64,000 nucleotides of DNA, from NCBI RefSeq assembly GCF_033436665.1, contig NZ_JAWQFO010000004.1, forward strand, positions 248,001 through 312,000, read 5' to 3'. This document shows positions 17,074 to 24,905 of this stretch, piece after piece. How positions within the stretch are numbered: the first letter of the stretch is position 1; every line of letters starts with the position of its first letter. Under the pieces are notes generated by a model. It searched no databases. It saw only the letters and a program-made list of their open reading frames with translations, and was not told where the DNA came from. The stretch is from JAWQFO01 sp033436665. GTDB taxonomy: Bacteria > Pseudomonadota > Alphaproteobacteria > Rhodobacterales > Rhodobacteraceae. Both the position numbers and the translations under genes were made by a program.

Positions 17074-18328
17074 TCTCCGCCTCCCCGGTCGCGCGCACCC
17101 ACCAAGTCTGGATGCCATTGTTGTGGTAAATCGAGTTCTCGCCGCGCATGGCCCGCAATTGCGCCTTGGTTGGTTGCACATATCCGGTGTCATCCATCGC
17201 CCGGGACTGGAGCAACATCTCCTCGCCCGACCAACTGGTATCGAGGTAGAACCGCGTCAGGGCCATCTTCTCGCCGGGCCTAGCGAGACGCGCGGTCTCC
17301 CAGGTGATGCCGCCATCCTTGCTGACGTCGACGCGCGCGATCGCACCGCGACCAGACCACGCGAGTCCGCTGATGACCAGCGGCCCGTGTCCGTGGGTGA
17401 TCGGGGATTGCGGCGACGGGCTGGTGATGACGGATTTCGCGTCCATCGCCCAGGTCCACTTGCGGCTCGTGCCGTCGGCCAGTGTGTCCGTGTATTTCGA
17501 GGTTTCTTCGCGGCTTTCGACCGGCCGGTCGATGACCTCGACCCGGCGGAGCCACTTGACCCAGAGATTTCCCTCCCAGCCCGGAACGACAAGCCGCGCC
17601 GGGTAGCCGTGTTCCTTGCGCAGCGCCTCGCCGTTGGCCTTGAAGGCGACAAACACATCGTCGAGCGCCTTCTCCATTGGGATCGAGCGTCCGTTCGAGG
17701 AGGCGTCGGCACCTTCCACGAAGATCCACTTGGCGGACGCGTCATAGCCGGCCTCTTGCAGAAGCGTGCGCAGGGGTACGCCGGTGTATTCCATGTTGTG
17801 GATCATGCCGTGGGTGAACTGCGCCCCGTTCAGCTGCGCGCCGGCCCATTCCATGCCGGTATTGGCCGCGCACTCGCAGAAATAGACATGGGTTTCCCGA
17901 GGAAAGCGCTCGAGATCGGCATAGGAAAAGACCAGCGGCCGTTCGACGAGACCGTTGATCATCAGGCGGTAATCCTCCTTGCGCAGTTCGATCGCGCCCG
18001 AGTGGTGGCGTTCGAAGGCGCAGCCCTGCGGCGTGATGGTGCCGTCGAGCGCGTGGATCGGCGTGAAGTTGACCGAGCTGATCGTGTCGGCGGTGAGCCA
18101 CGGCACGTTGCGCCGGATCACGTCACTCTCGTAGCGGATCGGCAGCCCGTAAGGCGTGGCGTCGACCCCGTCGCCAAGCCCCTGCGCCCAGGGTTGCAGT
18201 TCCGTGATCAGCGGATCGGGATCGTCTGCGACGGCACGCCCCGCGGCTACCGCACCAAGCGTGCTTGCGGCCGCGCCGCGCAGGAAGGCACGCCGGTTCG
18301 CGGTATTCGGTGGCTTCTGCCCTGACAT
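17057..18328 (-). CDS. soxC: sulfane dehydrogenase molybdenum subunit SoxC
   Basis: Molybdopterin-binding subunit of the Sox(CD)2 complex, which oxidises the outer sulfane sulfur on SoxY. The 423-residue product has a Tat signal (ANRRAFLRGAAAS) and the sulfite-oxidase fold: HHSGAIELRKEDYRLMINGLVERPLVFSYADLERFP, FCECAANTGMEWAG with the Mo-ligand cysteine region, and RLVVPGWEGNLWVKWLRRVEV. A dimerisation domain follows (GLAWSGRGAIARVDVSKDGG). It starts 26 bp after soxB and overlaps soxD. Presence of soxCD predicts complete thiosulfate oxidation to sulfate without sulfur globules. Confidence 0.96.
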   Translation of the reverse strand: MSGQKPPNTANRRAFLRGAAASTLGAVAAGRAVADDPDPLITELQPWAQGLGDGVDATPYGLPIRYESDVIRRNVPWLTADTISSVNFTPIHALDGTITPQGCAFERHHSGAIELRKEDYRLMINGLVERPLVFSYADLERFPRETHVYFCECAANTGMEWAGAQLNGAQFTHGMIHNMEYTGVPLRTLLQEAGYDASAKWIFVEGADASSNGRSIPMEKALDDVFVAFKANGEALRKEHGYPARLVVPGWEGNLWVKWLRRVEVIDRPVESREETSKYTDTLADGTSRKWTWAMDAKSVITSPSPQSPITHGHGPLVISGLAWSGRGAIARVDVSKDGGITWETARLARPGEKMALTRFYLDTSWSGEEMLLQSRAMDDTGYVQPTKAQLRAMRGENSIYHNNGIQTWWVRATGEAENVEVS

Positions 18329-18353
18329 GTCTGCCTCCTCCCTTCCGGCGGCG

Positions 18354-20057
18354 TCACGCACCCTCGACGGCGACGCTGGTGTTCGGGTCGATCTCGACGG
18401 TGCCGAGCGCGCGCACATGGGCCTCGACCACGTCCCAGATCGGCGGACCCTCGGTGCCCTCGTTGACCGATGCCCAGCCGGCGACCTGGTAGGACTTGGC
18501 CGGGTCGATGGCCTCTCCGGTTTTCAGAAGCACCATGTCGCTGATCCGCGCACCCTGCGGCTTGCGCACGTCGATCCGGTAACCTAGCCCGCCGACACGC
18601 ACCATGTCGCCGCCCTGCTGGTAGTAGGGGTCGGGATTGAAGATGTTGTCGGCCACGTCCTCGAGGACCACCTTCAAAAATTCGCCGGTCATCTCGGTCC
18701 GATAAACCTCCGGGTAGCTTAGCGCGGTCACGTTCCAGATATCCTCGCGCGTGATCTGCTGTCCCGGCAGGATCGAAGGTCCCCAGCGGACGCCGGGCGA
18801 CAGCGCGATCTCGGCGTCGCGCTGCGACAGCATCGCGTCGCAGATCAGGTCGTCCCAGGTGCCGTTGAAGTTGCCCCGGCGATAAAGCAGCTGCCCGGGG
18901 CCTGTATGCCCGATCACCTCGGTCAACTTGGCCTCGAAAGGCGCGCGCTGCGCGTTGATAAGCGCCGTCATCTCCGGGTCAGGCGCGATGACATCCGAGA
19001 AGATCGGGATCAGCTTGTGCCGGAACCCCATCATGCGACCGTCGCGCACGTCGAGATCGACCCGGCTGACGAACTTGCCGTTCGAGCCCGAGGCGATGAC
19101 GATTGTCTCGCCGACCTGTACCGGTTCGGGCAAGGCGTCATGAGTGTGGCCCGACAGGATCACGTCGATGCCGCTGACCACGCCGGCCATCTTGCGGTCC
19201 GTGTCGAACCCGTTGTGGCTGAGACAGACGACAAGTTCCGCTCCGGCGGCGCGCACCTCGTCGACCATCTCCTGCATGTGCTCGTCGCGGATGCCGAAAC
19301 TGTATTCCGGAAACATCCAGCCCGGATTGGCAATCGGCATGTAGGGAAAGGCCTGCCCGATCACCGCGATCTTGACGCCACCGCGCTCGAACATCTCGTA
19401 AGGCCTGAAAAGTTCGGCCGGTTCATCCCATTCGGCGTCGAAGATGTTCTGACCCAGCGCAGCGAACGGCAGGCTCTCGACCAGTTCCGCTACCCGGTCG
19501 CTGCCAAGGGTGAATTCCCAGTGAAACGTCATGGCGTCGGGCTTCAGCGCGTTCATCGCATCCACCACGTCCTGCCCTTTCGTCTGGTGACAGGTGTAAC
19601 TGCCGTGCCAGGTATCGCCGCCATCCAGCAGCAGGGCGTCGGGACGATCGGCGCGGATGCGCGTGAGCACCGTCGCGACGCGGTCCAGTCCGCCGACGCG
19701 ACCGTAGGCCTTGCCCAGCGCCGAGAAATCCTCGTAGGTGAGCGCGTATTGGCGCGGGCTTCCGGCCTCGATGCCGTAAAGCTTGCGGAAGTCTGCTCCG
19801 GTCAGGTGCGGAACCTTTCCGCGGCTTTCGCCGACGCCGATGTTGACCTCTGGTTCGCGGAAGAAGATCGGCTTGAGCTGCGCGTGCAGGTCGGTGACAT
19901 GCATCAGCGTGACATTTCCGTAGGTCTCGAAGGCCAGCAGGTCGTCCTCGGACATCATCTGCTGGGCCGCGAGCCTCGACCAGTTGCCGACCCCCGCCGC
20001 GCCGTAGATCGCGGCGGCGGCCATTCCGGTTTGCAGGAAATCGCGGCGTGAGATCAT
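18354..20057 (-). CDS. soxB: thiosulfohydrolase SoxB
   Basis: Periplasmic di-manganese enzyme of the 5'-nucleotidase family that hydrolyses the sulfate group from SoxY-bound thiosulfonate. The 567-residue product starts with a Tat signal (MISRRDFLQTGMAAAAIYG). Metal-site motifs in order are HVTDLHAQLKP, LLDGGDTWHGS, FALGQNIFD-type AALGQNIFD, CLSHNGFDTD and LSGHTHDALPEP. It is preceded by a strong hairpin after soxA and a short AT-rich gap, so it probably begins its own transcription unit with soxCD, at least in part. It is the classical marker gene for the Sox pathway. Confidence 0.97.
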   Translation of the reverse strand: MISRRDFLQTGMAAAAIYGAAGVGNWSRLAAQQMMSEDDLLAFETYGNVTLMHVTDLHAQLKPIFFREPEVNIGVGESRGKVPHLTGADFRKLYGIEAGSPRQYALTYEDFSALGKAYGRVGGLDRVATVLTRIRADRPDALLLDGGDTWHGSYTCHQTKGQDVVDAMNALKPDAMTFHWEFTLGSDRVAELVESLPFAALGQNIFDAEWDEPAELFRPYEMFERGGVKIAVIGQAFPYMPIANPGWMFPEYSFGIRDEHMQEMVDEVRAAGAELVVCLSHNGFDTDRKMAGVVSGIDVILSGHTHDALPEPVQVGETIVIASGSNGKFVSRVDLDVRDGRMMGFRHKLIPIFSDVIAPDPEMTALINAQRAPFEAKLTEVIGHTGPGQLLYRRGNFNGTWDDLICDAMLSQRDAEIALSPGVRWGPSILPGQQITREDIWNVTALSYPEVYRTEMTGEFLKVVLEDVADNIFNPDPYYQQGGDMVRVGGLGYRIDVRKPQGARISDMVLLKTGEAIDPAKSYQVAGWASVNEGTEGPPIWDVVEAHVRALGTVEIDPNTSVAVEGA

Positions 20058-20068
20058 GGCATCCTCTG

Positions 20069-20096
20069 TTCACATGCGAATTTATGAATGAATAAG
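20069..20096. promoter_or_regulatory. AT-rich control element upstream of soxB with TGAAT half-sites
   Basis: In the short gap between the soxA terminator and soxB lie TTCACATGCGAA (20069-20080) and ATGAATGAAT (20084-20093). The ATTCA/TGAAT core also occurs in the soxV-soxS and soxW-soxX gaps, both known SoxR targets in related sox loci. This suggests a SoxR-controlled promoter for soxBCD. No precise -10/-35 pair was assigned. Confidence 0.45.
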
Positions 20097-20101
20097 CTGC
20101 G

Positions 20102-20131
20102 AAAAAGGCCCTCCGCGTCGGCGGAAGGCCT
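20102..20131 (-). terminator. intrinsic terminator after soxA
   Basis: On the minus strand AGGCC-T-TCCGC (20131-20121) pairs with GCGGA-G-GGCCT (20116-20106) around a 4-base loop and is followed by five T (20106-20102). It lies 10 bp beyond the soxA stop and 45 bp before soxB. A full or partial stop for the soxVWXYZA transcript is expected. Confidence 0.8.
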
Positions 20132-20140
20132 CTCTCAGTG

Positions 20141-20995
20141 TCAGTTTCGGACGGCCGGACCTTCGATGCCGAGCCCGTTTCCGCGCGACGCGACATAAAG
20201 TTCGAGAGCCACGAATTCCGGGCTGCCGGGCGAGAAGGTCTCGGCGCGGGTGTCGCGAATGCAGCCCTTGAAGCGCGCATGGGCCGAATTAAGCTTGGTA
20301 TTCTTGAGCCGGTAGACCGGGAAGCCGTTGATCTGGCCCTGGCTGAGGTGGTCGGCGCGGATCATGTTGCCGTAGTTGTCCTCGTGGCAATTCGCGCAGG
20401 CGAGCTCGAGCTGGCCATACCGGGTATAGTAGATCTCCTTGCCCTGTTCCCAGGTCGACTGGGCCGGTCCGTCGATCGCCACGTTCACTGGCTTGCCCCG
20501 GGCCACCGAGGACAGCAAGGCGGTCATGTTGACCATGTCGCCCCCGGTGTATTTCCAGGGTTCGGCCCCCATCCGCGTCTCGCGGCAATCGTTGATCTGC
20601 ATCTCAAGCGTCCGGACCTCGCCCGCCGCCTCGTTCCACTTCGGATAGACCGGGCGCACATCCGCCATGGACTCGGGATCGTTGTGGCAATCCGCGCACG
20701 ACTTGCCCTCGGATCCGTCGGCCGCGTTCCAGACGTCGCGCGCCTGTTCGACGAAGATCATGCCCGGGTTGTCGAAGTCGTCCCGCTCCATCTCGCGGGT
20801 CTCGTCCTCGCGGAAGAGCCATCCCGACATCACCTCGTCGAGCGCGCCCTCGAGGTGCGCCGGGGCCGCGGCACGCACCGTCACCTCGATCTCGTCGTTG
20901 ATGGTGAGCGTGTCGTCCACCGGTTCCGCCATCGCCAGCCCGGCACAGGCGAAGATCGCCCCCGCCGCAGCAGCCGCAGCCTTCAGTCTGTCCAT
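20141..20995 (-). CDS. soxA: SoxA, dihaem subunit of SoxAX cytochrome
   Basis: With SoxX it joins thiosulfate to the SoxY carrier in the periplasm. The 284-residue product has a signal peptide ending near residue 23, two c-haem motifs (CADCH at 100-104 and CANCH at 200-204) and Cys245 in RFKGCIRDTRAE, the active-site cysteine that is a persulfide haem ligand in characterised SoxA. Both haem sites are kept, unlike monohaem SoxA variants. It follows soxZ with a 26-bp gap and ends at a strong terminator. Confidence 0.96.
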   Translation of the reverse strand: MDRLKAAAAAAGAIFACAGLAMAEPVDDTLTINDEIEVTVRAAAPAHLEGALDEVMSGWLFREDETREMERDDFDNPGMIFVEQARDVWNAADGSEGKSCADCHNDPESMADVRPVYPKWNEAAGEVRTLEMQINDCRETRMGAEPWKYTGGDMVNMTALLSSVARGKPVNVAIDGPAQSTWEQGKEIYYTRYGQLELACANCHEDNYGNMIRADHLSQGQINGFPVYRLKNTKLNSAHARFKGCIRDTRAETFSPGSPEFVALELYVASRGNGLGIEGPAVRN

Positions 20996-21021
20996 CGTGC
21001 GCCTCCCCGTTGTACCGCCGC

Positions 21022-21351
21022 TCAGCCGATCTCGATCGCCTGCTTTTCCTCGTAAACGGACCCGTCGTCGTCGTACCAGGTGAATGTGAATTCACCCGCC
21101 TCCGGCACGACCGCCTCGAATTCGAAATACGGGTTCGTCGAGATCGCCGGTTCCATCGCCACGTCGATGACGTTCTCGCCGTTGAAGTCTGCGGTGAAGC
21201 GATTGATGATCGAGCGCGGGATGACGTTGCCGTCGTCATCCTTGCGCTGACCGGATTCCATCTGGTGGCTGATCAGCGTCTTGATGGTGATCGTCTCGCC
21301 AGCGGATGCGGTTTTCGGGACTTTCACCCGGGGTTTCACACCTGAAGCCAT
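21022..21351 (-). CDS. soxZ: SoxZ, sulfur carrier partner
   Basis: Forms the SoxYZ heterodimer that holds pathway intermediates. The 109 residues match the family's size and Ig-like fold: RVKVPKTASAGETITIKTLISHQMESGQRKD, FTADFNGENVIDVAMEPAISTNPYFEF and FTWYDDDGSVYEEK. It has no signal peptide, as usual; it is exported bound to Tat-targeted SoxY. The spacing is 21 bp after soxY. Confidence 0.97.
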   Translation of the reverse strand: MASGVKPRVKVPKTASAGETITIKTLISHQMESGQRKDDDGNVIPRSIINRFTADFNGENVIDVAMEPAISTNPYFEFEAVVPEAGEFTFTWYDDDGSVYEEKQAIEIG

Positions 21352-21372
21352 GTCCTGTCTCCCTGAACTCGA

Positions 21373-21789
21373 TCAGCCGCCGCAGCCGCCGATGGTGACC
21401 TTGATCGTGGCGGTGGCGCGGTGGAACGTGCCATCCTCCATCCGGGCGATGGCGACCACGTCCTGCGTCTGGGCCAGCCTGATACGCGTCGAGGCCGCGC
21501 GCGACCCGGCCAGCGGGCCGAACTTGAACGTGGCCACGGGCGGCACCGGGTTGCCGAGCGCCAGCACCATGATCTCGGCCGCGCCCTCGGCGGCGACCTC
21601 GATCGGCACCGTGTTGCCGTTCTCGGCGATCTCAGGAGCGGTGAGCGTCACGCCCCCCTCCACGATATCCGCGCCGCCGGTGAAGGCCGCGATTTCGTCC
21701 TCTGCGGCCGCGAACAGGCGAAGCGGCATGCCGATGGCGGCAAAGGCGCCCGCGCCCGCGATGATTGCCTTGCGTCTTGTCAGCCTCAT
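21373..21789 (-). CDS. soxY: SoxY, sulfur carrier protein
   Basis: Carrier to which thiosulfate is covalently bound during oxidation. The 138-residue product begins MRLTRRKAIIAGAGAFAAIG, a Tat signal, and ends GGCGG, the mobile carrier arm whose Cys136 is the attachment site. The core TVPIEVAAEGAAEIMVLALGNPVPPVATFKFGP is typical. ATG 21789 starts at the Tat signal; an upstream frame extension to 21879 is unlikely. It sits 55 bp after soxX. Confidence 0.97.
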   Translation of the reverse strand: MRLTRRKAIIAGAGAFAAIGMPLRLFAAAEDEIAAFTGGADIVEGGVTLTAPEIAENGNTVPIEVAAEGAAEIMVLALGNPVPPVATFKFGPLAGSRAASTRIRLAQTQDVVAIARMEDGTFHRATATIKVTIGGCGG

Positions 21790-21844
21790 GCTGAAAGCCT
21801 CCTGATATACTGTGATCCGGACACCTGCCTGGCAGACTGTCCCG

Positions 21845-22318
21845 TCATTCCTTGAGCGTCGCGAGATAGGCCACGACATCCTCGATCTGCTGCGCGGTCA
21901 GGATCGGCCCGAAGGTGTCGTCTGCCGCGTCGCCGGTATAGGCATTGCCCGGCCGGACGAAGCCTTCGGTCTTGTAGAACGACGGCATCATCGACTCCGG
22001 GAACATCATCTTGGCGTTTGACACGATCCCGCGCAACTCCGCCTCACTCCAGCGATCGCCCGCACCATCGAGCGGCGGTCCGATCTCGCCGTGGAACGGC
22101 ACGTCGGACAGGTCGGACACCGCGTGACAGGCCACGCAGTTGCCCTGGCTCTTGTCGCCGACGATCACACGGCCATTGGCGGCATCTCCCGGCTGGGCGG
22201 ACAGCGGCGCCGAGACCGCGCCATCCTCATAGCTAACCTCTGTCGGGGCGATCTCGGCGGCGAACGCGGCCGTCGACGCCAGCGCGGCGAAGAGCGCTGT
22301 GGCCTGGAAAAGTCTCAT
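21845..22318 (-). CDS. soxX: SoxX, monohaem cytochrome c subunit
   Basis: Electron-receiving subunit of SoxAX. The 157 residues include a signal peptide ending in AFA at residue 20, a c-haem motif CVACH at residues 61-65, and the distal Met region NAKMMFPESMMPSFYKTEGF. GPPLDGAGDRWSEAELRGIV is typical of the family. It is the first gene after the soxW-soxX gap, which contains an inverted-repeat operator candidate, so it probably heads soxXYZA transcription. Confidence 0.96.
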   Translation of the reverse strand: MRLFQATALFAALASTAAFAAEIAPTEVSYEDGAVSAPLSAQPGDAANGRVIVGDKSQGNCVACHAVSDLSDVPFHGEIGPPLDGAGDRWSEAELRGIVSNAKMMFPESMMPSFYKTEGFVRPGNAYTGDAADDTFGPILTAQQIEDVVAYLATLKE

Positions 22319-22384
22319 GTGTCCTCCCGCAGCATGTCTTTTCGAAGGCCAGCCTAGCGCATGGTTTCCGCGCGACGCAACAAT

Positions 22385-22404
22385 AAATTCAGTTTCTTGA
22401 ATTT
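22385..22404. promoter_or_regulatory. inverted repeat in the soxW-soxX gap, SoxR operator candidate
   Basis: AAATTCA (22385-22391) and TGAATTT (22398-22404) are perfect 7-bp arms around six bases. The site is 67-86 bp upstream of soxX. In related alphaproteobacteria the ArsR-type SoxR binds the soxW-soxX gap and the soxV-soxS gap. The pairing of this element with the SoxR encoded here is inferred. Confidence 0.6.
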
Positions 22405-22418
22405 TTGGTCGGCGACCC

Positions 22419-22982
22419 TCACTGCTCGAGCCGCCGGGCGTGGTACTTCTGGAAGGTCTCCCCGTTTTCGTAGCCGGCGTCGCGTACCCATTCCAGAAGG
22501 TGCATCGTCGTGCTGGCCGAGAACGCTCCCGGCATCACCGCAACGGCCGCCCGGTCCGCGGTCACGTCTTCGGGCACCGTTTCGGGAAAGAACATCGCGG
22601 TTGGCGTGAACAGCACGTTCCATTTGCGCACCATGTCCTTTTCCGGCAGCGCTTCGCCGTCGAAGTCGATGACCTCGACGTCGCCGAACATGTTGAGCTG
22701 CACGACAAAATAGGTTTCTTCGATCAGCGCCTCGATCTCGGGCATCGGAAAGACCTCCTCGTGCATCTTGGCGCAGTAGATGCACCCGCGCTGCTCGACG
22801 AGCAGCATCAGCCTCTTGCCCTCTTCCCCCGCTTCGGCAAGGTCTTCGCGCAGGTCCTTGAACGTCTCACGCATCCAGTCCGCCTTGTGCAGACCGTCGT
22901 CGCCGAGTTCGGCGCCCCACGCCACCTGAGCCGAAACGCCCGCCAGAACCAAGGCCTGCAAGGCCGTCGCAAGTTTTCTCAT
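22419..22982 (-). CDS. soxW: SoxW, periplasmic thioredoxin-like protein
   Basis: A 187-residue thioredoxin-fold protein with signal peptide (MRKLATALQALVLAGVSAQVAWG). The redox motif is CIYC at residues 67-70 in EQRGCIYCAKMHEEVFP, followed by NVLFTPTAMFF with the cis-proline. In the Sox system it receives electrons from the membrane protein SoxV. It lies 15 bp after soxV. Confidence 0.93.
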   Translation of the reverse strand: MRKLATALQALVLAGVSAQVAWGAELGDDGLHKADWMRETFKDLREDLAEAGEEGKRLMLLVEQRGCIYCAKMHEEVFPMPEIEALIEETYFVVQLNMFGDVEVIDFDGEALPEKDMVRKWNVLFTPTAMFFPETVPEDVTADRAAVAVMPGAFSASTTMHLLEWVRDAGYENGETFQKYHARRLEQ

Positions 22983-22997
22983 CCGTTCAACCTCCGA

Positions 22998-23735
22998 TCA
23001 TCCGATTGCGCCGAAGGGGCTGACCTCCAGCATCCATTGTCCAATGTAGTTCATCGAGTTCGTCGCGATCAGGACCGCGAAGAGCACCAGCAGCGCGCCC
23101 ATGATCTTCTCGATCGTGCCGAGGTGCCTGCGAAACCGCACCATCCACCGCATGAAAGGGCCGATGAAGGCCGCCGCCAGCACGAAAGGCGCTGTCATCC
23201 CGATGCCGTAGACCAACAGCAGAAGCGCACCTTGCGTCGCGCTCTCGGACCCTGCCGCCATGAAAAGGATCGCGGCGAGGACCGGGCCGACGCAGGGCGT
23301 CCAGCCGAAGGCGAAGGCAAGACCGATGACATAGGCTCCGAGCAGGCTGAGGTTCGAGGTCTCCCCCACCTCGGCGCGGAACTGCCGGTAGAGGATCCCG
23401 ATGCGGATCACGCCGAGGAAATGTAGGCCCATCGCGAGGATGATCGCCGCCGCGTTCCAGCGCAGGATGTCGAAGTATTCGCGGACGATCTGGCCGAAGG
23501 TGGTCGCTGCGGCCCCGAGTCCCATGAAGATCGTCACCACGCCCGCCGCGAAGAAGATCGCCGACAGAACCGCGCGGTTACGGACACGCGTGTCGATGGA
23601 TGCGGTCGCCGAGATCTGGTTCATCCCGGCCCCGGCAAGGTAGCTGAGATAGAACGGCACCATCGGCAGTATGCAGGGCGACAGGAACGAGAGCAATCCC
23701 GCGAAGGCGGCCCCGGCATATGTGACGTCGAACAT
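22998..23735 (-). CDS. soxV: SoxV, CcdA-type thiol-electron transporter
   Basis: Inner-membrane protein of 245 residues with about six hydrophobic segments. It carries reducing equivalents from cytoplasmic thioredoxin to periplasmic SoxW/SoxS. The N-terminal FLSPCILPMVPFYLSYLAG and later FGWTPCVGPVLAAIL supply the two membrane cysteines diagnostic of CcdA. ATG 23735 begins at the usual MFDVTYAG; the upstream ATG at 23762 would fall on the candidate operator and is less likely. It is the first gene of the minus-strand sox transcript and diverges from soxS. Confidence 0.93.
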   Translation of the reverse strand: MFDVTYAGAAFAGLLSFLSPCILPMVPFYLSYLAGAGMNQISATASIDTRVRNRAVLSAIFFAAGVVTIFMGLGAAATTFGQIVREYFDILRWNAAAIILAMGLHFLGVIRIGILYRQFRAEVGETSNLSLLGAYVIGLAFAFGWTPCVGPVLAAILFMAAGSESATQGALLLLVYGIGMTAPFVLAAAFIGPFMRWMVRFRRHLGTIEKIMGALLVLFAVLIATNSMNYIGQWMLEVSPFGAIG

Positions 23736-23760
23736 GCGCGCGGTGTCCCGAACTTGTGCC

Positions 23761-23777
23761 ATTCACATATTCATATT
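23761..23777. promoter_or_regulatory. soxV-soxS divergent control element
   Basis: ATTCACATATTCATATT contains two ATTCA copies spaced ten bases apart (one helix turn), in the 55-bp gap between the soxV and soxS starts. The core matches the arms of the soxW-soxX inverted repeat. It is a candidate SoxR site controlling both directions. Confidence 0.5.
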
Positions 23778-23790
23778 ACGTTGTGCAAAA

Positions 23791-24183
23791 ATGACCGGTC
23801 AACTCCGCATGCCGCTCCGACACCTGATCGCATCTCTCGCGCTGCTCTGCGCGAGCGCACTGTCTGTGCTTGCGGACAGCGAGTTGTTAATGATCGAGCA
23901 GCAGGGTTGCCACTACTGCGCGCGCTGGAACCAGGAGGTGGCGCACAAGTACCCGCAAACGGCGGAAGGCCGGGCCGCGCCCTTGCGGCGCCTCGACATT
24001 CACGATCCCCTGCCCGCCGACCTGAGCTTCGAGGACGGCTTCCATTTCACACCCACCTTCGTGCTGATGGTGGACGGTACAGAGGTTTCGCGGCTCGAGG
24101 GCTATCCCGGAGAAGACTTCTTTTGGGGCCTGCTGGCGCGTATGATGACAGAGGCGAGGGTGCTGCCCGCAGCGGGCGGCTAG
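23791..24183 (+). CDS. soxS: SoxS, periplasmic thioredoxin-like protein
   Basis: A 130-residue thioredoxin-fold protein with an export signal (LRHLIASLALLCASALSVLA). The redox motif is CHYC at residues 40-43 in EQQGCHYCARWNQEV, and FHFTPTFVLM carries the cis-proline. In Paracoccus, SoxS reactivates SoxYZ by reducing blocked carrier cysteines. Starts at 23791 or 23809 are both possible; neither has a strong ribosome site. It is followed by soxR with a 58-bp gap on the same strand. Confidence 0.9.
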   Translation: MTGQLRMPLRHLIASLALLCASALSVLADSELLMIEQQGCHYCARWNQEVAHKYPQTAEGRAAPLRRLDIHDPLPADLSFEDGFHFTPTFVLMVDGTEVSRLEGYPGEDFFWGLLARMMTEARVLPAAGG

Positions 24184-24241
24184 GCTTCGCACGAATGCCG
24201 GCCGATGGCCGGAACGTGACACGAGACGAGGACGCATCGAC

Positions 24242-24577
24242 GTGGGACTGCCTGTTTTCGACAGCAAGATGTGTGCGGAAGACCTTGACAGGATGGCCGA
24301 GAACGCGATGCGCGCCTCGAACTTCCTCAAGGCGATCAGCCACGAGGGCCGGCTGATGATCCTGTGCCATCTCGCCTCGGGCGAGAAGTCGGTGACAGAA
24401 CTCGAGGAACTCCTGTCGGCGCGCCAGGCCGCCGTTTCGCAGCAGTTGTCACGCCTGCGGTTCGAAGGGCTGGTGACGCCACGCCGCGAAGGCAAGACGA
24501 TCTACTACAGCCTCGCCGACGACCGACCGCGCAAGATCATGGAAGTGGTCTACGAGATGTTCTGCAAAGAGGACTGA
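24242..24577 (+). CDS. soxR: SoxR, ArsR-family persulfide-responsive repressor
   Basis: A 111-residue winged-helix protein: FLKAISHEGRLMILCHLASGEKSVTELEELLSARQAAVSQQLSRLRFEGLVTPRREGKTIYYSLAD is a complete ArsR domain. Cys42 (LMILC) and Cys108 (MFCKED) sit where the SqrR/BigR group has its redox pair, whose tetrasulfide bridge releases DNA on sulfane-sulfur exposure. That mechanism is carried over from relatives. GTG 24242 is used; ATG 24269 is an alternative. Likely targets are the ATTCA/TGAAT elements in the soxV-soxS, soxW-soxX and soxA-soxB gaps. Confidence 0.92.
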   Translation: MGLPVFDSKMCAEDLDRMAENAMRASNFLKAISHEGRLMILCHLASGEKSVTELEELLSARQAAVSQQLSRLRFEGLVTPRREGKTIYYSLADDRPRKIMEVVYEMFCKED

Positions 24578-24905
24578 CCGGCGCAGACCGGGCCTGTGGT
24601 CCGGTCTCGCGCGCGTCCTTGCGACCCTCCCACCGAACGGCGCCTGCCCGTCCAAAAATCCCGTCCACCCCGCACAAGTTTTTGAAACACGGTCTCTTTC
24701 GAAGAGGCGAGGCGCAGGGCTTCACGCCACCTGTGATAGAATTTTCTATGAGATTTTCCGATTCTCGCCTACTGTAGAGAGAAGTTTTCTCGTTCCTAGT
24801 TGCAAACTTCTTTGTTTCTTTCGTTTCCGGAAAGGCAGTTTTGGCTGTGGGTGTTTCCGTCCCCCAGAGACTAAGCCTCCCGTGTTTTGAAGCGGGGGAA
24901 GTCTG
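24578..24905. other. 328-bp gap before the tail-like operon: hairpins and probable promoter region
   Basis: No gene is seen. AGACCGG (24585-24591) pairs with CCGGTCT (24601-24607), a possible soxR terminator without a T-run. From about 24735 the sequence becomes notably AT-rich. ATAGAA-TT-TTCTAT (24736-24749) is a perfect palindrome, and GAGAA-GTT-TTCTC (24779-24791) is a second short inverted repeat. Because the next 17 genes are packed with no comparable gap, their main promoter should lie here. No convincing -35/-10 pair was fixed. Confidence 0.5.

Noticed and set aside
24730..24905. LexA box for the tail-like operon
   Set aside because: No GTTC-N7-GTTC match could be found; GTTCCTAGTTGC only starts like one.
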